From Tetracentron sinense (taxonomy: Eukaryota; Streptophyta; Magnoliopsida; Trochodendrales; Trochodendraceae), in NCBI GenBank assembly GCA_015143295.1, contig CM026564.1, positions 12,202,416 through 12,266,415 on the forward strand: a DNA stretch of 64,000 nt, read 5' to 3'. Positions 11,171 through 22,154 of the stretch are shown here, piece by piece. The first letter of the stretch is position 1, and each line of letters begins with the position of its first letter. A program made the translations under genes and the position numbers. The notes under the pieces were generated by a model. The model ran no database searches and was not told the origin of the DNA. It worked only from the letters and a program-made list of their open reading frames with translations.

Positions 11171-11675
11171 CTTATGAGCCAGAGGTTAGCACCCGCATAT
11201 CCCTGGGCTACCAACCTCCTTGACAGTACAATACCTTTCTTATGAGCCAGGGGTTAGCACCCGCACGATCCCTGGGCTACCAACCCTCTTGACAGTACAA
11301 TACACTTCTTATGAGCCAGAGGCTAGCACCCGCATATCCCTGGGCTACCAGCCTCCTTGACAGTACGATACCTTACTTATGAGCCAGAGGTTAGCACCCG
11401 CATAATCATGGGCTACCAACCTCCTTGACAATACCATTTCCTTTCTTATGAGCCAGAGGTTAGCACCATTTCCTTTCTTATGAGCCAGAGGTTAGCACCC
11501 TTAACCGGGGCTACCAACCTCCTTGACAATGCAACATTTCCGAGTCCTTTCTTATGAGCCAGGGGTTAGTACGCGCATGATCCCTGGGCTACCAACCCCC
11601 TTGACAATGCAATACGTTTCTTATGAGCCAGAGGTTAGCACCCGCATAATCCTGGGCTACCAACCTCCTTGACAA
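11171..11675 (-). repeat. Tandem array of hairpin units in the solo LTR
   Basis: Eight units of about 65-70 bp start at each CTTATGAGCCAG (near 11171, 11239, 11308, 11376, 11443, 11477, 11550, 11619); the fifth is cut short. Each complete unit has arms like GAGGTTAGC and GCTACCAACCTC that pair apart from a 3-base bulge. Arm changes in units 2, 3 and 7 are matched on the other arm. The array lies between the leader and the GCTGAG hairpin of the LTR. Confidence 0.8.
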
Positions 11676-12514
11676 TATCCTCCATCTACATATGTGCTCG
11701 TGCATAGCAATCGTGAAATTATGATGACATATAGTATTTTAACAATTCCTAACTCACATGAGAATTTAAGAAGCGAAATAAACACATGCATACAACTTAC
11801 CAAATGGGGAACATTTATGTGACTCATGCTTTCAAATCTTAGTTTATTCATGCATTCTATCAAACATGTGGTATTCAACCTTTTTACTTTTAGTTGTTTC
11901 ATATTTTCTCATTCGAACATTTCATCAAACACTTGGGGTGTGTTCATTATGCGTAATATGCCCTCCCACCATTTTTCCCATCATTCAACACATCACAACA
12001 TGGCATCCAATCGCCTCCACTCCTCATCCATTCATACATTCCACCATTTGTTTGTATTATCTTGTTTATGTTTTAGGGATTTAGCATATACCAACACAAG
12101 GGAGCAATGGGGAAGATCTAACACATATTTACTTAGAAAAATCCTAGGTTATTACCAAAGTAACTAGGAAGAGTGTACTAACCTTGAAAAGGGAAAGAAA
12201 ATCCTTGAGGATGATGTAGAAACGCTGCCCTAGCTTGGAAGAGGCACTCCACACGAGCTTGAGGTTGGATTTGGAAAATCCAAGCCTTGAACTTGAAGCA
12301 AATCCAAGTTTGAGGACGACCTAGGAAGGTCCACCCCTTTGATTTCTTCCTCAATGGAAACCCTAGGTCAAAACCCTCTCCTTCTCACTCTCTAGCTCTC
12401 AAAATGTCTAAGGGTTGTGAATGAGGGCTCAAAGGGTCGAGCAAACCCTTATGGGTAAGGGTTTAACACCCAAAAGACGAAAACGCCCTTACTGAAATTT
12501 CTGCAAAAACGCGA

Positions 12515-12665
12515 AGACCGAGCGATTGGTTGCCTACCGAGCGATCGGTGTTTATGACCGATCGACCGGTCAAAAACTCACTCTCTGGAAAATTTCCCCA
12601 TACAAAATTTCTGACCGTGCGATAGCTACCGATCGATCGGTTATGGACCGAGCAATCGGTGCTCT
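12515..12665 (-). repeat. Palindromic CGATCGGT cluster in U3 of the solo LTR
   Basis: Repeated GACCGAGCGATTGG, GAGCGATCGGT, CGATCGACCGGTC and CGATCGATCGG motifs with core palindromes CGATCG and GATC. The cluster is interrupted by the conserved CTCTCTGGAAAATTTCCCC stretch. It lies between the conserved U3 block and the leader. Confidence 0.7.
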
Positions 12666-12877
12666 GTATGTCTGGACTGTTTTGACCATATCTTTTGACT
12701 CGTTCGTCGGATTTCGACGATTCAACTTGCGTTGGATCCGTCTTTCGAAAACGAACGTTTTTGACGTTTCAGAATTTCTGATTTCTCCCTTATTTATTAA
12801 TTAGACTACAAAAACGGCCAATTAGCTACGAAGGTGCTATTCATTAAGGATGAAAAAGTCCGGGGTGCTACAATTTG

Positions 12878-13326
12878 GACATGAATTTAGCAACTAACTC
12901 AGCCCAAGTTGTAATCGAGTCAGCAGGAAGAGAGTAAAGCCAAGCAAAGGCTTTATCTTTCAGAGAGAATGGGAAGACCCTTAATCTGACATTTTCTTCA
13001 TTGAGGTACTGATTTTTAAACAATGTGCAGATATTTAGGAACTGCCGTAAATGAGTGTATGGATCTTCTCTAGCAAGACCATGGAAGGAAGGTAGCATTT
13101 GTACTGTATGCGGTCTGATTTCGAATTGAGCCGCATCCGTTGGTGGAAGTACAATACAATTAGGAGGGTTAGCAGAAATAGGTGCATAGGTCTCAATGAG
13201 GGGCCTTTCTGCTGCCATGGGAATTTGAAGGGAGGAGGGAGGGGAAGACTCTGTAAATGATTCTAGGAGAATTGAATGACTCTCAGATCGAATCAATCGC
13301 TTGTTGGATCGGACCCAACAGGGCAT
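12878..13326 (-). pseudogene. Athila gag, N-terminal third
   Basis: Carries the N-terminal part of a retrotransposon Gag: AQFEIRPHTVQMLPSFHGL, DPYTHLRQFLNICTLF, VRLRVFPFSLKDKAFAWL and SITTWAELVAKF, the standard plant Athila/Tat capsid wording. The frame is broken after MSK by the solo LTR, and the coding sequence resumes at 10508. The ATG at 13326 is the best visible start (product starting MPCWVRSNK), about 1.7 kb below the primer site. That is a long leader, but usual for Athila. Except for the insertion this part has no stop. Confidence 0.86.
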
Positions 13327-15000
13327 ATACTTGAAAAATATGCCCTAGAGCTGGCAAAAAATTACCAAAGGAGACACTAACCTGAGTGAATCTATATGAT
13401 GCGCACAAAACACAAAGATAACCCTAAGCCAAAGCTAAACAATCAACAGTTTTCTGGGCTTTATCTTTTTATCTGTGTGGGCAAGTAGATTATGACAGTG
13501 GGCGGGACCACTGATTTTATCTTGTTTAATCCGCCGGACTGACTTGCACTCTAACGTTCTCACAAAGGTTTCACTTGCAAGCTAACCTTCTAGTACTAAC
13601 ACGAGTTAACTACAAGAGAATCCATAGCCTAGACAGACTTGTCGCACAATGGCAAGCTTAAGTACGTCCTAGACTAGCCGGATCAATCAAGTAGTTTGAC
13701 AAGTGTATTCCCGAAAGAATAACTTGGGCTAGATTGTGTTCCTAAGTCAACAAGCACAGTTAACCAACAAGATTTTGAGGAGGCCACTTAAGAGCTCAAT
13801 ATACTAAAGTAGTAGGGACCTGTGGGTATGTTAGGAAACAGGGACCCGAGCTCGTGTCTTATTCGACTCAAAAATGAAGGATTCACTGATTTTGTGATGG
13901 TCCTATGAACACCGAGCTAAATTTGGCTCTAAATCTTGGTTCATTTTATTAAATTACTTTTGGGTTCACACAGCTGGAGTGATGAGGTCGGTGATGAAAT
14001 CCCACCAGTTTCAAGTAGAGCTGGGTTTACTCTTTAATTAATGTATTTTTTGCCATCCACGCAGTTCGAAAAAGTTGTACAAAAGCAAATAAACAATCAC
14101 CACCTAGATGCTCAATCAACACCCGGGATCGCTTTCAAGCGAGGTATAGAACACGTACCTACCCGTGGGCTATGCCACGGGGTCGCCTCCGTGTTGTAGG
14201 GAGGTGTAATGGGCTTGGGCCCACTCCAAGCTAGTACTCCCTACTCACACTCCTTCCCTGCGCACAAGTTAGTACACAATAAAATATAGGTCACGTGATT
14301 GGGAATTATTTTTGGAAGGTGGCTGCCTTTAAGGGGTTGCACATAACATTCAGTGAATTAGGCAGATTAATTAATTTCTAAATTTGGGTTTTAATTCAAA
14401 CTTAGTAGTTTCATAAAGTGGGGAACTACTATTCCTAAATTTTCCCTCAAGTTTTGGAAACCTTCTAATTTAAATTGATGAAATCAGGGCAAACTTCTCA
14501 AAATGGAATTGTGTTAAAGATAGACTTTTCCACTATAAAGATTTAGTTAGATTTAGAAATTTTTTTGAAAATTAGAAATTTCCAAAAAAATATGCTAAAT
14601 CTCTAAAAGATATGGGAAAATGCCTAAAATTAAAAAAATTCCTATTTGAAAAGTCTCCAAAAGTAATAATTCCCAAAATACTAGTCACCTAAAAAAAACA
14701 TAATGTAAATCTAAACCTAACACCTTTTTTTTTTTGCTATTTTTTGTTTTTTCGATCAAGGGTTGCTAAGCCCTTGAACACATATCTAAAAATAATAATA
14801 AAAAAAAGATGTAGAAAGTCCTAAATTATTACAAGTTGCACTCGACCATCCAAGGCTTAAAAAAATAAAAATAAAAATAACCAAGTAGAAAAGAAAGAGA
14901 AGAAGGGGATCCCAAATCCCTTGCTATTTTATTATTATTATTATTTTTCTTTTTTTTGTTTCCCGAAAATTTTTCTTCTTTCTTTATGCACTTCCTTCAC
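13327..15000 (-). other. Athila 5' leader between primer site and gag
   Basis: About 1.67 kb of noncoding leader with no supported ORF on either strand. It has A/T tracts around 14560-14970 and a GC-rich short hairpin, CCCGTGG/CCACGGG, at 14162-14181 that could fold in genomic RNA. Packaging signals would be expected here, but none can be named. Confidence 0.6.
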
Positions 15001-15019
15001 CCGAGCGGCAACGACGCCA
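15001..15019 (-). promoter_or_regulatory. Primer binding site, tRNA-Asp type
   Basis: The minus strand reads TGGCGTCGTTGCCGCTCGG, two bases inside the LTR end CTTTCA. Athila elements use a site beginning TGGCGCCGTTGCC complementary to tRNA-Asp; this copy differs by C to T at the sixth base and in the 3' part. Confidence 0.85.
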
Positions 15020-15695
15020 TTTGAAAGTGGGGTTTTTCAGTCATTGAAACGAATCACCCTATTTCAACAGATATTTGTAATATCCGATTCTTAAATTCCT
15101 GCAAAATATGAATTATGCATAGGGTGTGTTGGATGTCGAATCCTCACTCGGGGTTAGTTAAGTTAGTGCAAGAAAGAAAAAAAATGGGATACTTAGAGAA
15201 AAATAGAGAGATGATAAAACGGAGTCGATTTTTTTTTTTTTTTTTAATAATAATAATTTGGGAAGAGGTATTAAGATCTACTAATCACCATGAAACAAAT
15301 AGCTTGAAACATATTAATAAAAGACAAGGAACATAAAAAAACAATGATGAAGAGAAATTTATCATTAAAATTAAAAATACCACTTACAAAGCTTGCACTA
15401 GAAATAATGCAAGAACATCTAAAAAGTAAGAAACAAGTTGTAAATCCAAGAGTGAGAAGAGCATTGCTATGGTGATCTTCCACTTTCTCTAATGCAAGAG
15501 ATGCTTTTGTAAACCGAACACCAAAGGGAGAAGTGAGAGAGAATGTAAGGTTAGAACTCAAGAAGAGGTGAGATGTGAGATAGAGAGAGAGAAAAGAGAG
15601 GTGTGTGGTACGGTCACCACAATGAGATGTGAGGAGAGATGGAGGTTAGAATGAGAGAAAGTTTTAGAATTGAATGTGGTCACACATGGCCGTGA

Positions 15696-15706
15696 GTTAT
15701 ATAGAG
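15696..15706 (-). promoter_or_regulatory. TATA box of the Athila 5' LTR
   Basis: CTCTATATAAC on the minus strand, identical to 2597-2607. The T1 insertion at 16270 lies in the U3 upstream of this box and separates it from the first 338 bases of the LTR. Confidence 0.6.
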
Positions 15707-16264
15707 GGGGAGGGATGAATGGTTTTGGAACTAAGGATTTAGAATTTTGGAAAGTTTTTGAATCAGCCAAGGTTTCTAACTAAAGAAAAATGGCTAGAAT
15801 GGAAAGTGGGAAAGTGAGGCGTGGCCACTAATCTCTTAGATATTAGGGTTTTAGGGTTAGTGAAATGGGTGGCTAGGATTTTGGTTTAGTGAAATGGATG
15901 GCTAGGATTTAGGCTAGAAGGTGGTGGCAAAGTTTAGGAGAAAGAGATGGGATTAGGATTTTGAACTAAATAGGGCTTTGAAAAGTAAGGATGGACGGCT
16001 AAGATGATTAAGGTTGGACGAATAGGATTAGGAGAGAGAGATTAGGGTTTTTGAGAAATAAAAGAGAAAAGGAAGAGAAAATGATGGCAAAGGGTTTTGA
16101 ACCCTGGTCTCTAACACAATCTCCCATAGATTTCACCAACTAAGCAAGCTCTTCTCCTTTGTCTTGTATAGTGATCTTTATTACTCAAGTCTTCTTTCTT
16201 GGAAATCAACTCTTCAGCTCCCTGGGCCTCATTTTGCAATTGTGATCTCTTGGCTTAGCCCACA

Positions 16265-16269
16265 CTTGG
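16265..16269. repeat. Target site duplication CTTGG, left of T1
   Basis: CTTGG at 16265-16269 and 26116-26120. The uninterrupted LTR copy at 3160-3190 shows a single CTTGG at this place, which confirms the duplication. Confidence 0.95.
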
Positions 16270-16993
16270 TGTAACGCCCCAAAATACCCCCTAGGAGTTT
16301 AGGGATATTTTAGGCGTGACTATACGTACCTGCCAAACCATCCTGTCATGAACAAGATAATTAAAGTATTAAACAATGATAATCAGAGCGCGGAAGCTAA
16401 ACATAAATGCGGAAGCGTAAACTAACTTTTTCTTTTCTTCTAAGATTTCCAAAATAGTATTCCAAGTTAACATATATACAACATGTCTAAGTCTAAGGTG
16501 GACAGGCCCACCTATCAAAATGTCAAAATACATAAGCACCCTCTCGTACTCTCCCCTCAACAGTAGTCGAGGTACGGCCACACGTAAAGGTCTCGGTCCG
16601 CCTGAGACTGCAGTGGGATAGACGGCTCTCTCTTCTCGATATACTCTTCCTCGACCCAAGGCTTTGGGTTGAGGGCTCCCTCAGAACCTGCCGACATGAA
16701 AGTACAGCTGAGCATGGAATACTCAGCGAGTACAAGCTTCTAGCTATCCATAACAATAATAAACACGCAAGGAGTAGTACAATACCAATCATCAATTCCA
16801 GGCAATAGTAAGATCATAGAATCAAACAATATTAAACATGGAGCAATATTATCATCTTGATGTGCATGAATGCAAAAACGCCGACAAAAATCATGCTTGA
16901 AAACCCGTTTCCATGTCTCGGTATGCATTGTAAAAATCATGTATGCGTGCATGCATGAATGTCTTGTCATCATCTTGTAACCTTGCATCTTGT

Positions 16994-17206
16994 AACTTGT
17001 GAGTCAGAGGCTAGCACCCAAATCTCCCTGGGCTGCCAACCTCCTTGATATATGGTTTTCTTGTGAGCCAGAGGCTAGTACCCGAATGTCCCTGGGCTAC
17101 CAACCTCTTTGACAATAGGTGATTTTTATTACTTGTTTAGTTTTCTTGTGAGCCAGAGGCTAGTACCCGAATGTCCCTGGGCTACCAACCTCCTTGACAT
17201 GCAATG
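16994..17206 (-). repeat. Tandem repeat array in T1 3' LTR (3 units)
   Basis: Units of the form CTTGTGAGCCAGAGGCTAG...GGGCTACCAACCTC start near 16994, 17056 and 17142. The other LTR of the same element has four units (24452-24740), so the copy number changed after insertion or during reverse transcription. Confidence 0.8.
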
Positions 17207-18194
17207 TTTTCTTGTTGGTTATTATATGCATATGCTCTTGAAATCTCGGTTCATGCTATCATTCGTGCTCGTGTGTATGCGTCAATAGTGACCATCGTGG
17301 AATGAGGATAGCAAGAGAGATATGGCATCATAATTCGATTCATCATATAAGCATAGGAGCACCTAAGAAATTTGCACATTACTTGATCACATTACTTGAT
17401 TAATTCATCATTCATAAGAGTACATGCATGAGGCCTATTTCCATTTTCTTCATTCAAGTCATTATTTCATAGTTTAGGTACTTTGTCAAACACTTAGCAT
17501 GCAAGTTTCCTCATTGTTCATTTTCTCCTTTTTAGTGCATGTTTTACATTCAATCACGCAAGGTAAGTTTATTATTTGTGTAATGCCCATCCTCCATTTT
17601 CCAATCCACAACCCACACATACCATACATCACCCATTTGGCATCCAATCGCCACATCCCACAGCCATCCAAGCATCCATACCATTTCTTTATCTTGTTTA
17701 TATTTATTAGGAATGATACATTTCACAAGAAAGCAAACATAATAGCATAAATCACATTTCATAAAGAAAACTTAGATTTATTGCTAGGGTAAGTTAGTAG
17801 GGTGTACTAACCTTAGATCAAGGCTTGATCTTGGTAGGAACCTTGATTTAAGCTCCAACTTGAAAGGAGGAACCTTTTCTTGAGGGATACTTGGTTTGGA
17901 GAAGAAAACCCTCTTGAAATACCTTGGAGAATGCTGCCCTAGCTTGAGAACGAGATCCCCCACGAGCTCGAGCCTTGAACTTGAAGCAATCCAAGTTTGA
18001 GGATGATCTAGGGTTGTCAAACCCTTTGATTCCTTCTCAAAATAAAAACCCTAGGTTAGAGTCTCTTCTCCTCTCTCTCTAACTCTTAAAAGCTTCTAAG
18101 TGTTGTAAATAATCCCTAAGGCTCGGGCCTAGCCTTATACGAAAGGGTTTAACACCCAAAAGACAAAAACGCCCTTACAAAAATTTCTGCAAAA

Positions 18195-18392
18195 ACACGG
18201 GGACTGAGCGATCGGTGGTTATGACCGATCGATCGGTTGCCTACCGAGCGATCGGTACTCTGACCGAGCGACCGGTCAAAAAACTACTCTCTGGAAAAAT
18301 TTCCCCATACAAAATCTTTGACCGTGCGATAGATACCAATCGATCGGTTTTGGACCGATCGTTCGCTGACTGGACCGAGCGATCGGTGCTCT
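18195..18392 (-). repeat. Palindromic CGATCGGT cluster, T1 3' LTR
   Basis: About nine CGATCGGT/CGACCGGTC-type motifs with self-complementary cores, placed as in the solo LTR and in the right LTR (25716-25908). Confidence 0.7.
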
Positions 18393-18599
18393 GTAGGTCT
18401 AGACTGTTTTGACCATATCTCTTGACTCGCTTGCCGGATTTCGACGTTTCAACTTGCGTTGGGTTCGTCTTTCGAAAATGAACATTTCTGACTTTTCAGA
18501 ATTTTTGATTTCTCTCTTATTTATTAATTAGACTATGAGGAAGGCCAATTAGCTACGAAAATGGTATTCATTAAGTATAGAAAAGTCCGGGGTGCCACA

Positions 18600-18613
18600 T
18601 TCTCCCCCCCTTA
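18600..18613 (-). promoter_or_regulatory. Polypurine tract of T1
   Basis: TAAGGGGGGGAGAA on the minus strand, directly before the 3' LTR start TGTGGCACC. It matches the tract of element C (58343-58355). Confidence 0.85.
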
Positions 18614-18689
18614 CAAAAATTTCATCCCCGAAATTTGGACGATACATACATGCACAAGACCATAACAATTACAAGGGAATGCCAAGGCC

Positions 18690-21600
18690 CTAAACAAATA
18701 ACTGAGGATACTTTTCCCGCACTTCGGCTTCTCGTTCCCATGTAGCTTCCTCCCTTGAATGGTGTTGCCATCTCACTAAGACCAAGGGAATGGTCTTGTT
18801 ACGCAAGACTTGATCTCTCCTATCCAAGATCTGCACCGGTTGTTCAACTAGGGTGAGGTCCTCTCGAATCTCTATCGGATCCAACTTGATGACATGAGAA
18901 GGATCCGGGATATACTTTCGAAGCATAGAGACATGGAATACATTGTGGACCACCGTCATATGAGCGGGTAAAGCAACACGGTAAGCTACCTCACCGACTC
19001 TAGTAATGATCTCGAACGGACCCACATATCTTGGGCTAAGCTTGCCCCTCTTCCCGAATCGCATAACACCCTTGGTTGGTGAAACCCGAACAAATACAAA
19101 ATCACCCACTCGAAACTCAAGATCTCTCATTCGATTGTCGGCGTAGCTCTTCTGTCTATCTTGTGCGGTCTTCAACCTCTCCCGGATGAGCTTGACTCTA
19201 TCTGCCGTTTGTTCAATCAACTCGGGGCCCAAAATTTTTCTTTCTCCCACTTCATCCCAATACAATGGGGATCTACAACTTCTTCCGTACAAAGCCTTAA
19301 AAGGAGCCATCTGTATGCTTGCCTGATAGCTATTATTGTAGGCAAATTCCACCAAAGGTAGGTGATCTTCCCAACTTCCTTTAAAATCCAGCATACAAGC
19401 TCGGAGCATATCTTCAATAACCTGATTCACTCGCTCGGTTTGCCCATCCGTCTGTGGATGGAAAGCCGTGCTAAAGTCCAACCGGAAACCCATGGCACTC
19501 TGAAAGCTTTTCCAAAACCTGGAGGTAAATCTAGGGTCCCGATCCGAGACAATGCTCACTGGCACCCCGTGCAACCGAACTATTTCTTTGATATACAATG
19601 CAGCCAATTGATTTGAGTTGAATGTAGTCCGGTACGGTAAGAAATGGGCGGACTTCGTGAGTCTGTCGACCACGACCCATATAGCATCATAGTTTCTAGC
19701 CGTCTTCGGCAACCCCACAATGAAGTCCATAGAGATATGATCCTATTTCCACTCGGGAATGGGGAGGGACTGCAAAAGTCCAGCCGGTCTCCTGTGTTCG
19801 GCTTTGACTTGTTGGCACACCAAGCATTTAGACACATACTCCGCTATTTCTCGCTTCATGTTCCGCCACCAAAAATGCTTCTTCAAGTCCCTATACATTT
19901 TGGTACCTCCGGGGTGAACGGTGTACTTGGACCGGTGAGCCTCGTACAAGATTTCTCGCTTAAGCTTCTCATCGGCTGGGACACATACTCTTCCCTTGAA
20001 AGTGATAATTTCATCTTCCCTCGCCGTAAAATCCTTACTGCCACTTTTAACTGACTTGTCTCGGCAAGAAAGTAGTTCGGCATCCATTTCCTGCAACTCC
20101 TGGATCATGCTTAGGATATATGGCCTAACTGTGATGTTAGCCATTACCGGCCCAAAGGTAGGGAGACTAAAACTGATGTCGAGGTTGGATGCATCCTCCA
20201 GCAACCTCCACTCCTTCAGCATCATATGCGCCAAAAGTCCAGTAGGCTTCCGGCTAAGAGCATCGGCTACTACATTCGCTTTGCCCGGGTGGTATTGAAT
20301 GGAGCACTCGTAGTCTTTCAAAAATTCTACCCATCTTCTTTGCCTTAGGTTCAGCTCTTTCTGGGAAAACAAATACTTAAGGCTTTTATGATCTGTGAAT
20401 ACCTCAAATTGTTCCCCATAAAGATAATGTCGCCAAATCTTCAATGCAAACACAACCGCGGCGAGTTCTAAGTCGTGAGTGGGGTAATTCTTTTCATGTT
20501 CCTTCAATTATCTTGATGCGTAGGCAATGACTTTCTTATACTGCATAAGGACACACCCAAGTCTGATATACGAAGCATCGCTATATACCTGATAACCACC
20601 ATGTCCGGATGGCACAGTAAGGACGGGGGCCGTGGTGAGGCGCTTCTTCAACTCTTCGAAACTCACTTCACATCGGTCACTCCAACTGAACTTGGCATTT
20701 TTCCTCGTCAAGTAAGTGAGAGGTGCGGCCAAACTGGAGAATCCCTCTACAAATCTCCAGTAATAGCCTGCCAACCCGAGGAAATTACGTATCTCCGTGA
20801 CGCTCTTGGGCCTCTCCCAACTCATGACTGCCCCAACCTTGGCTGGATCTACAGAAATACCCTCGGCAGACACTACGTGGCCTAGGAACGCTACTTTCTC
20901 TAACCAGAATTCGCACTTGCTCAATTTGGCATATAGCCTATGCTCTCTCAACATCTCTTGAGCAAGGCGGAGGTCTCGTGCGTGATCTTCCCGTGTCTGG
21001 GAATACACCAAAATGTCATCGATGAATACAATCACGCATTGATCCAAGTATGATCGGAACACCCGATTCATCAAATCCATGAACACCGCCGGTGCATTCG
21101 TCAGCCCAAAAGGCATGACAAGGAACTTCTAATGCCCATACCGAGTCCTGAAAGCCGTCTTCGAAACATCCTCCGACTTGATCTTTAGCTGATGATACCC
21201 CGACCTAAGATCAATCTTGGAGAAAAATCTTGCTCCCTTCAGTTGGTCGAACAAGTCGTCTATCCTTGGCAAGGGATAACGATTCTTGATAGTTACCTTG
21301 TTCAACTGGCGGTAGTCTATACACATTCTCATTGACCCGTCTTTCTTCTTCACAAAGAGAACTGGAGCTCCCCACGGCGAGACGCTTGGTTGGATGAAAC
21401 CAAGTTGTTGTAACTCCTCAATCTGTTTCTTCAATTCTTCAAGCTCTATAGGGGCCATTCTATATGGTGCCCTTGAAATCAGAGCGGTACCCGGAGCAAG
21501 CTTTATAGCGAACTCGATCTCTCTATCAGGAGGTAATCCGGGAAGTTCTTCCGGGAACACATCTAAGAACTCACTCACAACTGGAATAGCCGAGGAGTTT

Positions 21601-22020
21601 TGTACTTCGGGTTTCGCTAAGCTCAAAGTTACAAGGCGAGCAATATCCCTTTCTCTCAATCCTCGGAAATGAAAAGGCTTAACCCCTTCCGGCTTGAAGT
21701 TCACCATCTTTTCAAAACACGCAACATGCCCGTGATGGTTTGCCAACCAATCCATCCCTAGGATAACATCGAAATCCAAGTCTCGGAAGTCTAGGATGAT
21801 GAGATTGACTAACAGTTCCTTCTCCCTCACTTGAACCACACTATCCCTGAATATCTTGTTCGTATCAACTGACTTGCCGAGTGGAGTTGCAATGGTCAAT
21901 TCCCGCTCCAACGGAGTAGCCTCAGTCAAAAGCCCTTTGCAAAACTTGGTGAGACAAAAGAGTGAGTAGATCCTGTGTCTATCAACACTCGAGCGAGACA
22001 CTCGTTCACTAATAAAGCGC
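18690..22020 (-). pseudogene. T1 pol: protease, RT, RNase H, integrase, chromodomain
   Basis: Reads from the end of the intron-like segment. Protease [12 protein letters not shown] is at about 21970; then a one-base frameshift near SFAKGF moves it to the frame 21129-22001 ([36 protein letters not shown]). A stop replaces Tyr in RTRYGHYEF at about 21127, then [18 protein letters not shown] and [12 protein letters not shown] second stop (CAA to TAA) precedes [22 protein letters not shown]. RNase H, the integrase HHCC ([18 protein letters not shown]) and SLPIPEWK follow, then a third stop (TGG to TAG). The core has D in SMDFIVG, D in SDRDPRF and E in DGQTERVNQ. It ends with the GPF motif and a chromodomain ([18 protein letters not shown]). 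Few lesions, so recently active. Confidence 0.92.
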
Positions 22021-22154
22021 CTGTGCGATTAAGTTACTAATATCAGTAGATTTCAAACAATAACAAGCATCATACATAGGTAACCCTTAGTATAAATAAC
22101 CACATAACAAACCATAGAAATTTTATACAACTTAAACTCAAAATTCTCGCGTAC
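22021..22154 (-). other. Putative 134-nt intron between T1 gag and pol
   Basis: On the minus strand CTTGCAAG is followed by GTACGCGAG, and the segment ends ATCGCACAG before GCGCTTTATTAGTG. Removing it completes a glycine codon (G plus GC) and joins Gag in frame to the protease. Reading into it gives only four more residues after the shared glycine before TGA. The same place and phase are interrupted in elements C and D. Confidence 0.7.

Larger units (their letters stand above)
10514..12872 (-). mobile_element. Solo LTR of the Tekay-type T1 family inserted in Athila gag
   Basis: A single 2,359-bp LTR, minus orientation (on the plus strand TGTCACGCCCC...GGGGTGCTACA), with exact ATTTG duplications and no internal region. 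It matches the LTRs of element T1 over its length. Its parts in transcription order are: a conserved U3 block (about 12670-12735), a CGATCGGT palindrome cluster (12515-12665), a leader, an eight-unit tandem array (11171-11675) and the GCTGAG hairpin (10964-10984). A solo LTR with an intact duplication is normally the product of recombination between the two LTRs of one element. Confidence 0.93.
15022..16269 (-). repeat. Athila element 5' LTR, part 1 (U5 side)
   Basis: Matches 1923-3170 of the other LTR, including the TATA box (15696-15706). It is cut after CCCACACTTGG by element T1, and the LTR continues at 26116. Confidence 0.92.
16270..18599 (-). repeat. T1 3' LTR
   Basis: 2,330 bp; plus-strand ends TGTAACGCCCC and GGGGTGCCACA. 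It contains the GCTGAG hairpin (16707-16727), three tandem hairpin-type units (about 16994-17206), a TATA-like box near 18131, a CGATCGGT palindrome cluster (18195-18392) and the conserved U3 block (18410-18468). Confidence 0.93.

Noticed and set aside
11171-11675. Regularly spaced repeats resembling a CRISPR array
   Set aside because: The units are 65-70 bp tandem repeats inside a solo LTR, the intervening sequence is also repeated, no cas genes are near, and the setting is a plant nuclear genome.
16369-16795. Frames of about 90 codons repeated at 23826-24249
   Set aside because: They lie in the U5/R part of the two T1 LTRs and are frame shadows without motifs.
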